A DNA stretch of 64,000 bases from Flavobacterium psychrophilum (GCA_022730285.1 DZCQ01000005.1:27528-91527); one strand, 5' to 3'. Positions 41,945 to 53,251 are shown, counted from the stretch's first letter. Made by a program: numbers and translations. Notes: generated by a model not told the origin, from the letters alone.

Positions 41945-44938
41945 ATGAAACTAAAGTACCTGTTTTTATTATTTGTTGGGTTTTCGCAAGCTCAAAATCT
42001 TAAAAAAGTAGATTTTTCAAAATTTGATAAATCTGGCATGAAAACGTCTTTATTGCTAACTACTGTAAAACCATTTTCAGTGTTAGGTCAAGATTTAGAC
42101 ACTTATGGAATGTATGGTTTTCGACAATCTTACTTGGAGTTGTCTTCTTCCGATACGGATAATAGATTTTCTAATTATACACTTTTGCTAAAAGAAATGC
42201 GTATAGAAACTACCACACAACCAGTTGATATTGGATTGATTCTTGCTGATTTTGAAGTAATTGGAAAAAATGCTTATGAAAAAGGAGAAATTAAAATTAT
42301 TAATAATGTTGTAAGTCGTCATAGTAATAATTATGTTTTTGATAGGTATAATAATACCATTATTGCTCCACTTACTTTACGCAAAAAGGGTTTGCAAACT
42401 ATTTTTAATTTAAATAGTAAATTATTTGTAAATGTCACTGCAGACAAAATTAGTGCTATAAAAGCTAATTTTGACGATGGTAAAGGGTTTGTAAACTTGA
42501 GTTTTGATACAAATATGTATGTAAACTATCAAACCGAAGGGCAAAAGCAGTTGGTTTTTGAAATTATTTTAGATAATGGAAAAAAAATAATCAGAAAATC
42601 AAGCATCTCTGTTACATACTCTAATGAAGATACAGCACGAATTTTTAGCAGAGCACCTTCTTTGTTAACAGCGACAAGAGCACCAGATTTAGCAATTTAT
42701 GGTGCAACTGACATGTCTGTTGGAAAGTGCGAATATGAAATATTTTTAAGTCCAGATGGCATTTTGGACAAGCCAATTTTCGTGGTTGATGGGTTTGATC
42801 CTTCCGATACTCGAAATATTACTGCAGTATATAATTTACTAACTTATACTGATGGAGCTGGGGTCACTAGGAATTTAGGAGACAGGATTAGAAACGAGGA
42901 AGGTTTTGATGTTGTAATTGTTAACTTTCCTACTTATATAAATGCTTTAAATAATACAATAGACGGTGGTGCCGATTTTATAGAAAGAAACGCTTTGTCA
43001 TTAGTGTCTGTAATTGAACAAATTAATGCAGATAAAATAGGCACAGAGCAAAACGTTATAATAGGGCCAAGTATGGGAGGGCTTGTTTCTAGATTTGCAC
43101 TTAGATATATGGAAATGAACGGATTGAGCCATCAAACTAGACTTTGGGTTTCCTTTGATTCTCCACATTATGGAGCAAATGTACCTATAGGATTGCAATA
43201 TTTATTTAACTATTTTGCCTATGGATACGCTGATTCTGATGCAGTGAAACCACTAATATCTAGTTTGTTGCGTTCAGCAGCGGCAAAACAAATGTTGATA
43301 GATCATTTAGATGCACACACAACAAGTATAGTTGGGGTAGATGATCCACGTGCTCCCACAACAGGATTGCCATTAACGCCAACGGGTTGTCCAAATTATC
43401 GAGATAATTTCCAGAACCGATTGAATTCAATGGGTTTTCCTCAAACTACTCGAAATATTGCTATGACTAACGGAAGTGGGGTAGGTTCCTTATTTAATGC
43501 CGTAAATGGATCTCCAGTTACTCCTGGCTTTGATTTAATAAATAGTAATATTAACACTGGGACTGTATATGGATTAAATACTAGAGCAGTGACTTTTTGT
43601 GAATACATGCCTAATGCAAACGTGCAAGAAAAAATTGTAGATGTTAAAATCCAAGCACAAATATTTGTATGGGTATCACAAGATACTTTTATTGCTAATG
43701 CAAAACAAACTGCTTTAAGCAATGGGGTAGATTCTTCGCCAGGAGGTTTGTTTGATATTCTTGGTCTAGGAGCATCTGTTGGAAATGACCCAACATTAAC
43801 AAATTTTTTAAATGCGATGAGATCAGGTTATTTCAGTTTTATTCCTGCGGTGAGTGCAATGGGTTTAAACGTGGGTGGAAATATTGAGAATAATCAACCA
43901 AACTATTACCATTCCATAAATTTAGGAGTTACAGATACGCCTTGGGACGGAATAGTATCACCAACCTCTAATACCACTCCTTTTGTGAATTGGTTTTTGC
44001 CAACAAACAATGAGCCTCACGTACAAATTACAAACGATAAAGTGAATTTTATATGGTGTGAAATTGTGAAGCCAGATTATAACTTTGCTCTAAATGGGAG
44101 CAATAGTATAGTAGCTTGCAATAATACAGATGTAAACTTCAGTTTCAACTATAATGGACTACATGGTTGCCCATCAACTACAACCTTTACTGCTACGGGG
44201 AATCCTAGTGGATCTACAATTTCATTTTCACCAAATTCTATCAGTGAAGATGGTGTAGTTACAATGATTGCTAGCAATTTTTCGCCTGGCACTTATACAG
44301 TGGTTGTTACACCGGACAATAATTCGGATAAGGCAATCTCTATTGCTATAACCATAAATCCAACCAACCCTAACCTTATTGGAACAACGGAATATAGTTT
44401 GGATAATGCACAAACATTTATTCAAGCGACAGCTGTTACAGTTAGTGAAGGGGCTAATTTAGAATTAACTATACCAACAAATTTATACAATGGAACCATA
44501 GAATGGTACAAACCAAATGGTGTTTATTATGGAAATACAAACCCTATAATTACTTCTATTATGAATAATAGTTCTGATGAAGGAATTTGGATTGCAAAAG
44601 TTTCTTTTACAAATGATTGTTCCAGAATGGCACCTGTTGATATTCCTTTTGAAGTAATAGTGCAAGATTCATTAGGGACAAGTTCTAACGAATTTAATAA
44701 TTTAACCATGTATCCTAACCCAAGTGAGTCTTTTGTAACAATTTCAAGTTCCAATAATTTGAAGGATGTATCATTGCAAATACTAGATTTAAGAGGGAGG
44801 GTAATTTGGAACCAAAAGCCAACTTTTGTAAATGCCAAAACTCTTTTGTTAGATGTTTCTAGCCTTTCAAAAGGTACTTATTTTATAACTTTAGAAAACG
44901 AAGAGTTGAAATCTGTAAAAAAATTATTAAAAAAATAA
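41945..44938 (+). CDS. T9SS-secreted alpha/beta hydrolase (lipase-like) with type A sorting domain
   Basis: A 997-residue exported protein. Signal peptide (FLLFVGFSQAQN), an N-terminal beta-rich region, then an alpha/beta hydrolase core: FVVDGFDPSD, VIIGPSMGGLVSRFALRY (nucleophile Ser376 in GPSMG) and VSFDSPHYGANVP, resembling PGAP1/DUF676-type lipases. Ig-like domains follow (about 715-910). The last 75 or so residues are a T9SS type A C-terminal domain: NLTMYPNPSESFVTIS, LQILDLRGRVIW and LSKGTYFITLENEELKS. It is probably released or surface-attached through the gliding-linked T9SS. The substrate is unknown, and the acid and His of the triad cannot be placed firmly. Confidence 0.85.
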   Translation: MKLKYLFLLFVGFSQAQNLKKVDFSKFDKSGMKTSLLLTTVKPFSVLGQDLDTYGMYGFRQSYLELSSSDTDNRFSNYTLLLKEMRIETTTQPVDIGLILADFEVIGKNAYEKGEIKIINNVVSRHSNNYVFDRYNNTIIAPLTLRKKGLQTIFNLNSKLFVNVTADKISAIKANFDDGKGFVNLSFDTNMYVNYQTEGQKQLVFEIILDNGKKIIRKSSISVTYSNEDTARIFSRAPSLLTATRAPDLAIYGATDMSVGKCEYEIFLSPDGILDKPIFVVDGFDPSDTRNITAVYNLLTYTDGAGVTRNLGDRIRNEEGFDVVIVNFPTYINALNNTIDGGADFIERNALSLVSVIEQINADKIGTEQNVIIGPSMGGLVSRFALRYMEMNGLSHQTRLWVSFDSPHYGANVPIGLQYLFNYFAYGYADSDAVKPLISSLLRSAAAKQMLIDHLDAHTTSIVGVDDPRAPTTGLPLTPTGCPNYRDNFQNRLNSMGFPQTTRNIAMTNGSGVGSLFNAVNGSPVTPGFDLINSNINTGTVYGLNTRAVTFCEYMPNANVQEKIVDVKIQAQIFVWVSQDTFIANAKQTALSNGVDSSPGGLFDILGLGASVGNDPTLTNFLNAMRSGYFSFIPAVSAMGLNVGGNIENNQPNYYHSINLGVTDTPWDGIVSPTSNTTPFVNWFLPTNNEPHVQITNDKVNFIWCEIVKPDYNFALNGSNSIVACNNTDVNFSFNYNGLHGCPSTTTFTATGNPSGSTISFSPNSISEDGVVTMIASNFSPGTYTVVVTPDNNSDKAISIAITINPTNPNLIGTTEYSLDNAQTFIQATAVTVSEGANLELTIPTNLYNGTIEWYKPNGVYYGNTNPIITSIMNNSSDEGIWIAKVSFTNDCSRMAPVDIPFEVIVQDSLGTSSNEFNNLTMYPNPSESFVTISSSNNLKDVSLQILDLRGRVIWNQKPTFVNAKTLLLDVSSLSKGTYFITLENEELKSVKKLLKK

Positions 44939-45060
44939 TTGACTTCATCGAATTTTATTTATAAGGAGTGGATAAACTTCACAGTTGTAAAAATTGAACA
45001 AATGACATCAGCTATTATAAAATTGGTAAGAATTAAAAGAACTTAACATTCCTGTAACAC

Positions 45061-45088
45061 TTGTTCCATCTAGCATTTTGTAACTTTG
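45061..45088 (+). promoter_or_regulatory. Promoter of the iron-containing alcohol dehydrogenase gene
   Basis: TTG at 45061-45063 and TAACTTTG at 45081-45088 with 17 nt between fit the Bacteroidota -33/-7 consensus. The ATG at 45109 gives a leader of about 15 nt. Confidence 0.6.
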
Positions 45089-45108
45089 GAATCTAAATAC
45101 AAATTACT

Positions 45109-46275
45109 ATGCTTAACTTCGAATTATACAACCCTGTAAACTATATTTTTGGTAAAGACCAAATTGCTAAACTTTCTGAATTTGTTCCTACTAATAGCAA
45201 AGTGCTTTTGGCTTTTGGTGGTGGAAGTATTTTTAAAAATGGTGTTTATGAACAAGTTAAAACCGCATTAACTAGTTTTGAAATTATTGAATTTGGTGGT
45301 ATTGAACCCAATCCAAGATTTGAAACTCTGATGAAAGCTGTTCAAATAATTCGGGAACAAAAAATTAATTTTATCATAGCGGTTGGTGGCGGAAGTGTTA
45401 TTGATGGCGTGAAATTTATTTCGGCCGCTGTCAATTTTGACGGAAAGGAAGAAGATATTCTTAGAAAAAGAATTTTGTTTAAAGACACTAACTTAGTTGT
45501 TCCCTTTGGAACGGTTTTAACTTTGCCAGCAACAGGTTCTGAAATGAATTCGGGTGCTGTTGTAACAATAGAAGCAACACAAGAAAAACTAGTTTTGGGT
45601 GGAAGTGCATTGTTTCCAAAATTTTCTATTGTTGATCCAACCGTAATTGCTTCTTTACCAAAAAGACAATTGCAAAATGGAGTTGTAGATGCCTTTACAC
45701 ACGTTATGGAACAATATCTAACCTTTACACACGATGCACTTTTGCAAGATAGATTTGCCGAAAGTATTTTGAAAACTTTAATCGAAGTTGGGCCAAGTGT
45801 CGTAGAAAATCCAAGCGATTATAAATTAGCTTCTAACTTTGTTTGGTGTGCCACGATGGCATTAAACGGACTGATTCAAAAAGGGGTTCCGTCTGATTGG
45901 GCAACACACATGATTGGTCACGAATTAACCGCTTTATACCAAGTAGATCATGCCAGAACATTAGCTATTATCGCTCCAAACTTATATAGAGTAATGTTTG
46001 AAACAAAAAAAGAAAAACTAGCACAATATGGCGAAAGAGTTTGGAACATCACAGGAATTTCCATTGAAGAAAAAGCCGAAAAAGCTATTGAAAAAACAAT
46101 AGGATTTTTCCAGATAATGGGAATGAAAACAAAACTTTCTGAAAATGCAGAAAATATAGAGAAAACTGCTGATTTTATTGTAAATCGTTTTAAAGAACGT
46201 AACTGGTTAGGTTTGGGTGAAAAACAAAATGTCACTTTAGAAAAAGTACGTGAAATTGTGGAAATGAGTTATTAG
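45109..46275 (+). CDS. Iron-containing alcohol dehydrogenase, YqhD/BDH-like
   Basis: A 388-residue group III alcohol dehydrogenase close to E. coli YqhD: FELYNPVNYIFGK, FGGIEPNPRFETL, VGGGSVIDGVKFI (nucleotide site) and LPATGSEMNSGAVV. Metal ligands are the Asp and His in GVVDAFTHVMEQY and the two His in HMIGHELTALYQVDHART. YqhD is an NADPH-dependent aldehyde reductase that detoxifies short aldehydes, the likely role here. It has its own promoter and stands alone between the secreted hydrolase and miaB. An exact substrate cannot be read from sequence. Confidence 0.92.
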   Translation: MLNFELYNPVNYIFGKDQIAKLSEFVPTNSKVLLAFGGGSIFKNGVYEQVKTALTSFEIIEFGGIEPNPRFETLMKAVQIIREQKINFIIAVGGGSVIDGVKFISAAVNFDGKEEDILRKRILFKDTNLVVPFGTVLTLPATGSEMNSGAVVTIEATQEKLVLGGSALFPKFSIVDPTVIASLPKRQLQNGVVDAFTHVMEQYLTFTHDALLQDRFAESILKTLIEVGPSVVENPSDYKLASNFVWCATMALNGLIQKGVPSDWATHMIGHELTALYQVDHARTLAIIAPNLYRVMFETKKEKLAQYGERVWNITGISIEEKAEKAIEKTIGFFQIMGMKTKLSENAENIEKTADFIVNRFKERNWLGLGEKQNVTLEKVREIVEMSY

Positions 46276-46615
46276 TTTTACTAATCTTTTTGACTCAAAA
46301 AAATTTAACTATCGGTGTTTCACTTTTTATTTAATACAAATAGCATAAGAGTGGATTTACCTACTTCACGATATTCGCATATGCCATTTAAAATTCTTCT
46401 CTACCTAATTCGGCATAAATCCTTTCGTGTAGTTTTTACAGCGAAGAAAGTTTTTGTTATTAAAAATACTAGCTGTAAGCAGAAATTATAAGTTGAAAAA
46501 CAGAACTTAATTTTACAACTTTAGAAACAAAGAATTGAAAGAAAATATTAAAAAATAACTGACATCTTGTCATAAGTATATTCAAATGTACTATCTTTGT
46601 ATCAGAATATAATTT
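46276..46615 (+). other. 340-bp gap holding a decayed copy of a T9SS tail and the miaB promoter
   Basis: No gene is supported. At about 46510-46566 the sequence resembles the 3' end of the secreted hydrolase gene (44881-44947), including the stretch TTTTAYAACTTTAGAAA, a following block and the bases after the stop codon. Frameshifts and stops prevent translation. The remainder, 46276-46505, shows nothing I recognise. Confidence 0.45.
46567..46599 (+). promoter_or_regulatory. Promoter of miaB
   Basis: TTG at 46567-46569 and TATCTTTG at 46592-46599 (22 nt spacing) fit the Bacteroidota consensus, 17 nt before the ATG at 46616. Confidence 0.55.
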
Positions 46616-48064
46616 ATGGAAAAAAGTATAGACGAGAGTAAGCAAGGAGTTCATCTTGTATTGGAACTAAAAAATAGCAACGTTAAAAAATTATTTTTAG
46701 AAAGTTATGGTTGTGCAATGAATTTTGCAGATAGCGAGGTTGTTGCATCAATATTATCTGATAGCGGATATAATACAACAAATGTTTTAGAAGAAGCAGA
46801 TTTGGTGCTAGTAAATACTTGTTCCATTCGTGATAAAGCCGAACAAACAATTAGGAAAAGATTAGAGAAATACAATGCTGTAAAGCGAGAACATAATCCT
46901 AATATGAAAGTAGGAGTGCTTGGTTGCATGGCAGAAAGGTTAAAAGAGCAGTTTTTAGAACAAGAAAAAATTGTAGATTTAGTAGTGGGTCCAGATGCCT
47001 ATAAAGATTTACCAAACTTACTTGCAGAAGTTGAAGATGGCAATACTGCAATTAACGTAATTTTGTCAAAAGACGAGACTTATGGAGACATATCTCCAGT
47101 AAGGTTAATGAGTAACGGAATTACTGCATTGGTTTCTATAACCCGTGGTTGCGATAATATGTGTACTTTTTGCGTAGTGCCTTTTACTCGTGGACGTGAG
47201 CGTAGTAGAGAGCCACAAAGTATTTTGACAGAAATTAAAGATTTATGTAATTTAGGGTATAAAGAAATTACACTTTTAGGGCAAAATGTAGATAGCTATC
47301 TTTGGTATGGTGGAGGGCTTAAAAAAGATTTTAACAAAGCTACCGAAATACAACAAGCTACTGCTACAAAATTTGAACACTTATTAGAACTTGTTGCAGT
47401 TAACTTTCCAAAAACACGAATTCGTTTTTCTACTTCTAATCCGCAAGACATGCACGAAGAGGTTTTGCATATTATTGCAAAATATCCCAACATTTGTAAG
47501 CACATACACTTACCAGTGCAATCTGGAAGTAATCGGATTTTAAAAGAAATGAATAGATTGCATACAAGAGAAGAATATTTAACTCTTGTAGAAAAAATAA
47601 AAACTATAATTCCTAATTGTAGTATAACACAAGATATGATTACTGGTTTTCCTACCGAAACCACACAAGACCATCATGATACATTAACATTAATGGAAAA
47701 GGTAAAATACACCTCAGGGTATATGTATGCTTATTCCGAAAGACCTGGAACGCTTGCCGCTAGAAAAATGAAAGATAATATTTTAGAAGCTGTTAAATTA
47801 CAGAGGTTACAAGAAATTGTAGATTTGCAACGGAAACATAGTGCTATTCGTACACAAGAATTTGTAGGCACAATAGCAGAGGTTTTAATAGAAAAAGAAT
47901 CAAAAAAATCCAAAAGTGAATATTCTGGTCGAAATTCACAAGGTTTAGTAGTAGTTTTTCCTAAAGAAAATTATACTATTGGAGACTTTGTAAATGTAAA
48001 AATAACCAATTCTACCAGTGGAACATTAATTGGAGAAGCAATTGACTTAAGTGAAATGAATTAA
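46616..48064 (+). CDS. miaB: tRNA-2-methylthio-N6-dimethylallyladenosine synthase
   Basis: A 482-residue radical-SAM methylthiotransferase. N-terminal cluster cysteines lie in ESYGCAMNFADSEV, VNTCSIRDKAEQ and LGCMAERLKEQF; the radical-SAM motif is TRGCDNMCTFCVVPFTRG. The C-terminal TRAM domain includes LIEKESKKSKSEYSGR. It adds the 2-methylthio group at A37 of tRNAs reading UNN codons. It begins a forward run of miaB, sigma-54 activator, lptE, TPR-like, secG and groESL, an order I recall in flavobacteria. Confidence 0.94.
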   Translation: MEKSIDESKQGVHLVLELKNSNVKKLFLESYGCAMNFADSEVVASILSDSGYNTTNVLEEADLVLVNTCSIRDKAEQTIRKRLEKYNAVKREHNPNMKVGVLGCMAERLKEQFLEQEKIVDLVVGPDAYKDLPNLLAEVEDGNTAINVILSKDETYGDISPVRLMSNGITALVSITRGCDNMCTFCVVPFTRGRERSREPQSILTEIKDLCNLGYKEITLLGQNVDSYLWYGGGLKKDFNKATEIQQATATKFEHLLELVAVNFPKTRIRFSTSNPQDMHEEVLHIIAKYPNICKHIHLPVQSGSNRILKEMNRLHTREEYLTLVEKIKTIIPNCSITQDMITGFPTETTQDHHDTLTLMEKVKYTSGYMYAYSERPGTLAARKMKDNILEAVKLQRLQEIVDLQRKHSAIRTQEFVGTIAEVLIEKESKKSKSEYSGRNSQGLVVVFPKENYTIGDFVNVKITNSTSGTLIGEAIDLSEMN

Positions 48065-48176
48065 AAAATTAGTATATTTTTCTAACTTTTTATGCATCTA
48101 AAAAAAGGAGATTCATATTTTTTGAAAAAACTAAAATCGAAGAAAATTTAAAAATACATTCCTGACTTTTTTAATT

Positions 48177-49430
48177 ATGGAAACAGTACAAAACATCAAA
48201 CAACGATTCGAAATTATAGGTAACGACCCAAAACTCAATCGTGCAATAGAAAAGGCAATACAAGTTGCTCCTACAGATATTTCGGTATTAGTAGCGGGAG
48301 AAAGTGGTGTTGGAAAAGAAAGTATTCCTAAAATTATTCATTCACTCTCACACCGAAAACACGGCAAATATATCGCTGTAAACTGTGGTGCAATACCAGA
48401 GGGAACCATAGATAGCGAGCTTTTTGGTCACGAAAAAGGTTCTTTTACAGGAGCAACAGGAACTCGTGAAGGATATTTTGAGGTTGCAGATGGAGGAACC
48501 ATTTTCTTGGACGAAGTAGGGGAACTTCCGCTTACTACACAAGTAAGACTATTGCGTGTTCTGGAAAATGGCGAATTTATAAAAGTGGGATCCAGCCAAG
48601 TCCAAAAAACAAATGTGCGTATTGTAGCAGCTACAAACGTAAATCTGTTTAATGCAATTGAAAAAGGGAAATTCCGGGAAGATTTATATTACAGACTAAG
48701 TACCGTTGATATTATATTGCCTCCTTTAAGAGATAGAAAAGACGATATTCATTTGCTATTTAGGAAATTTGCAGCAGATTTTGCTCATAAATACAAAATG
48801 CCTCCTTTAAAATTAGATGACAATGCAATTCAAATTCTACAAAAATACCGATGGAGTGGGAATATACGTCAATTACGGAATATGGCAGAGCAAATATCTG
48901 TGCTTGAAACCAATAGAGATGTCTCTGCGAATACTTTAATGAGTTATTTGCCACAAGAAGGCAGCCAGCTTCCATTGGTTATAAATGAAAAAAAAGCAGA
49001 AAACGATTTTTCTACCGAAAGAGACATCTTATACAAAGTGCTTTTTGATATGAAAAGTGACTTGCATGATTTAAAAAAACTAACACTAGAACTAATGAAA
49101 AATGGTTCTGCTAAAGTAGAAAATGTAAATGCGAACTTAATTCACAAAATATACGGAACCAATGAATTAGAACCACAAGTTGCCTATCATGAACAGCCAA
49201 AAACTAATGATTTTGTAAAACCAAATACCATCGATTTTGAGGATAACGATTATAATTATCAATTTGCGGAAGAAGTGGAAGATGAAGAAGTTTTACGACT
49301 AGAACAAAAAGAAATTGAAATGATAAAAAAATCACTCGAAAAAAACAGAGGAAAAAGAAAAATGGCAGCTGATGAATTAGGGATTTCCGAAAGAACTCTG
49401 TATCGAAAAATTAAACAATTTGATTTGTAA
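48177..49430 (+). CDS. Sigma-54-dependent transcriptional activator without receiver domain
   Basis: A 417-residue AAA+ activator. Walker A is GESGVGKES (near residue 41), the sigma-54 contact loop is GSFTGA, Walker B is GGTIFLDEVGELP, and the sensor region is RLRVLENGEF-like followed by VRIVAATNVNL. A linker of about 130 residues precedes a Fis-type helix-turn-helix (MAADELGISERTLYRKI). There is no N-terminal receiver, GAF or PAS domain: only about 20 residues precede the AAA+ core. How it is regulated is not visible. It lies 11 bp upstream of lptE. Confidence 0.9.
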   Translation: METVQNIKQRFEIIGNDPKLNRAIEKAIQVAPTDISVLVAGESGVGKESIPKIIHSLSHRKHGKYIAVNCGAIPEGTIDSELFGHEKGSFTGATGTREGYFEVADGGTIFLDEVGELPLTTQVRLLRVLENGEFIKVGSSQVQKTNVRIVAATNVNLFNAIEKGKFREDLYYRLSTVDIILPPLRDRKDDIHLLFRKFAADFAHKYKMPPLKLDDNAIQILQKYRWSGNIRQLRNMAEQISVLETNRDVSANTLMSYLPQEGSQLPLVINEKKAENDFSTERDILYKVLFDMKSDLHDLKKLTLELMKNGSAKVENVNANLIHKIYGTNELEPQVAYHEQPKTNDFVKPNTIDFEDNDYNYQFAEEVEDEEVLRLEQKEIEMIKKSLEKNRGKRKMAADELGISERTLYRKIKQFDL

Positions 49431-49441
49431 ATATCAAAAAA

Positions 49442-49951
49442 ATGAAAACAAAAACCTTACTATATATAGCACTATTAATCAGCGTGTTGTTTTTTCAAAG
49501 TTGTTCTGTTTATAATTTTACAGGAGCAGGAAAAATAGATGCAAAAACCTTTCAAGTAAATTATTTTCAGAATGTAGCAGAACTTGTAGAACCAGGAATA
49601 GACCGAGATTTTACTTTCAAACTGCAAGATTTAATTCAGAATCAAACAAATTTAAACCAAGTAACTATAAATGGAGACTTGCTTTATGAAGGTGAAATCG
49701 TAGGATACAATATAAGTCCAATGGCTGCAAATGCAGAACTTACGGCTTCTCAAAGTAGATTGCTAATTACTGTAAATTTAAAATTTTCTAACAAGAACAA
49801 ACCAGAAGAAAGTTTCGAAAAACAATTCTCTTTCTACGATGATTTTCCTGGAAACAATTTGCCAACAGGAGCACAACTAAAAAAATCACTGGATATAATT
49901 TTTGAAAGAATAACCCAAGACATTTTTACAGCAACTTTAGCAAAATGGTAA
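49442..49951 (+). CDS. lptE: LptE-like lipoprotein for LPS assembly
   Basis: A 169-residue lipoprotein (VLFFQSCSVYNF, Cys21). The text YNFTGAGKIDAKTFQVNYFQN and a C-terminal amphipathic helix (LKKSLDIIFERITQDIF) match Bacteroidota LptE-family proteins, which plug the LptD outer-membrane LPS translocon. It lies between the sigma-54 activator and a TPR-like gene in the miaB-groEL run. The assignment is by family resemblance; no LptD gene is nearby. Confidence 0.82.
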   Translation: MKTKTLLYIALLISVLFFQSCSVYNFTGAGKIDAKTFQVNYFQNVAELVEPGIDRDFTFKLQDLIQNQTNLNQVTINGDLLYEGEIVGYNISPMAANAELTASQSRLLITVNLKFSNKNKPEESFEKQFSFYDDFPGNNLPTGAQLKKSLDIIFERITQDIFTATLAKW

Positions 49952-49976
49952 TTAATCATACCTAAAAACAAAGTCG

Positions 49977-50774
49977 ATGAACATTGCAGATTACACATAT
50001 TTACTAAACAAGCCAAACGCCATTAATCTAAAAAATTTAACAGATTTAGAGATGGTATTAACCGAATTTCCGTACTTTCAAAGTGCCAGAAGCCTACAAT
50101 TAAAAGGATTGTATGCCCAAGATAGTTTTAAATACAATAATGCATTAAAAAAAACTGCCGCTTATACAACAGATAGAACCGTACTTTTTGACCTAATAAC
50201 ATCTCCAAATTTTGCAACATTTAAAGATGTCCAAGAACAAATAGAAAATCAAATCGCAAATATGGAAGTAGAGCAAGAAACAGAAATTGTAGAAATAAAC
50301 AAACTCGAAAATTCGATATTATCCTCTATTCAAAGTTCTTCAATACCAAGCGAAAATTTAAAAACAGAAACAAGTTTAGAAATTGAAAAACCATTACATT
50401 TTAACAAAACAGAAACCCATTCATTCCAAGAATGGTTACAATTAGCAACTTTAAGTCCAATAATTAGAGAAAATGAACTAGACGAAAACTCAAATTTTGC
50501 TACTAAATTAGAGATAATTGATAAATTTATCGAAGCAAATCCAAAAATCTCAGCAATTAAAGATAATGTTTTCATACCAAGCATTGTTCCAAAAAATGAG
50601 GATTCACAATACTTAATGACCGAAACACTTGCCAAAATTTATCTGGAACAAAAAAAATATTCCAAAGCTATTCAAGCTTATGAAATATTAATTTTGAAAT
50701 ATCCAGAAAAAATCACTTACTTTGCAAATCAAATTGCAGAGATTAAAATTTTACAACAAAATAATAATAAATAA
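49977..50774 (+). CDS. TPR-like hypothetical protein
   Basis: A 265-residue soluble protein, starting MNIADYTYLLNKP, with no signal peptide. The first 100 residues form a helical region (LTDLEMVLTEFPYFQSARSL), the middle is acidic, and the end holds one clear TPR unit (KIYLEQKKYSKAIQAYEILI). I recall conserved flavobacterial proteins of this kind between lptE and secG. Function unknown; it is 26 bp after lptE and 12 bp before secG, so probably co-transcribed. Confidence 0.7.
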   Translation: MNIADYTYLLNKPNAINLKNLTDLEMVLTEFPYFQSARSLQLKGLYAQDSFKYNNALKKTAAYTTDRTVLFDLITSPNFATFKDVQEQIENQIANMEVEQETEIVEINKLENSILSSIQSSSIPSENLKTETSLEIEKPLHFNKTETHSFQEWLQLATLSPIIRENELDENSNFATKLEIIDKFIEANPKISAIKDNVFIPSIVPKNEDSQYLMTETLAKIYLEQKKYSKAIQAYEILILKYPEKITYFANQIAEIKILQQNNNK

Positions 50775-50785
50775 TAACAAATAGT

Positions 50786-51118
50786 ATGTTCTCAGTTTTT
50801 TTAGTGTTAATCACAATAGTTTGCTTTTTATTAATAGTAGTAATTATGGTTCAAAATCCAAAAGGAGGAGGACTTTCTTCTAGCTTTGGAAACTCCCAAA
50901 TGATAGGAGGAGTGCAAAAAACTAATGATTTTTTAGATAAAAGCACTTGGTATTTAGGAGCATTATTAATAGGGCTAATTTTATTGTCTTCTATCAGTTT
51001 CACAGGTAGCTTAAGTGATGATGCTTCAAAAGTTATTGACGAAAGTGCCATAACCTCACCAACAATCCCTACAGCTCCACAAGCAACAAAACCAGCTGCG
51101 GAACCTGCTAAAAAATAA
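50786..51118 (+). CDS. secG: Preprotein translocase subunit SecG
   Basis: A 110-residue SecG with two membrane segments (about 5-25 and 52-75) around the conserved cytoplasmic loop VIMVQNPKGGGLSSSFGNSQ. The alanine- and proline-rich C-terminus is typical of Bacteroidota SecG. It assists SecYEG-mediated export. A strong terminator follows, so the miaB-secG run ends here. Confidence 0.92.
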   Translation: MFSVFLVLITIVCFLLIVVIMVQNPKGGGLSSSFGNSQMIGGVQKTNDFLDKSTWYLGALLIGLILLSSISFTGSLSDDASKVIDESAITSPTIPTAPQATKPAAEPAKK

Positions 51119-51137
51119 TTTGAAACAAAATTAATAC

Positions 51138-51170
51138 AAATGCCAGCTTGTCAAAGCTGGTATTTTTTTT
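51138..51170 (+). terminator. Rho-independent terminator after secG
   Basis: CCAGCTT (51143-51149), loop GTCA and AAGCTGG (51154-51160), extended by A-T pairs, followed by TATTTTTTTT. It separates secG from groES. Confidence 0.85.
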
Positions 51171-51251
51171 AGGTAAAATTGGCAGTAAATTCAAATTGGC
51201 ATATTTTGTGCAATAATGCTTACATACTATTAATTTTTAAAATAAACACAT

Positions 51252-51533
51252 ATGATTATGAAACCAAACATTAAGCCACTTTCAGATAGAGTTTTAATTG
51301 AACCTGTAGCTGCCGAAACTAAGACCGCTTCAGGTATTTTTATTCCAGACACTGCAAAAGAAAAACCTCAAAAAGGAAAAGTTATAGCTGTAGGTGATGG
51401 CAACAAAGATCACCAAATGACTGTAAAAGTTGGGGAAACAGTTTTGTACGGAAAATATGCTGGTACAGAATTAAAACTAGACGGAATAGACTATTTAATA
51501 ATGCGAGAAGACGATATATTAGCAATAATTTAA
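51252..51533 (+). CDS. groES: Co-chaperonin GroES
   Basis: A 93-residue GroES (91 from the second ATG at 51258). [21 protein letters not shown] holds the N-terminal strand, then [20 protein letters not shown], and [13 protein letters not shown] ends the protein. It caps GroEL. I see no CIRCE operator upstream, so HrcA control is not supported; a weak promoter match (TTG at 51179, ATATTTTG at 51201-51208, 19 nt apart) precedes it. groEL follows after 26 bp. Confidence 0.95.
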   Translation: MIMKPNIKPLSDRVLIEPVAAETKTASGIFIPDTAKEKPQKGKVIAVGDGNKDHQMTVKVGETVLYGKYAGTELKLDGIDYLIMREDDILAII

Positions 51534-51541
51534 ATCTTTAA

Positions 51542-53191
<1,650 letters not shown>

Positions 53192-53212
53192 TTTTCATTT
53201 ATAAATTCTAAT

Positions 53213-53251
53213 AAAAACCGATGGTGGACTTACTCTACTATCGGTTTTTTT
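53213..53251 (+). terminator. Rho-independent terminator after groEL
   Basis: AAAAACCGAT (53213-53222) pairs with ATCGGTTTTT from 53240, and the inner bases continue the stem with G-U pairs (GGTGGA against TCTACT) around a short loop, followed by a T run. Confidence 0.8.

Noticed and set aside
51170-51251. CIRCE operator upstream of groES
   Set aside because: No TTAGCACTC and GAGTGCTAA pair is present in the gap.
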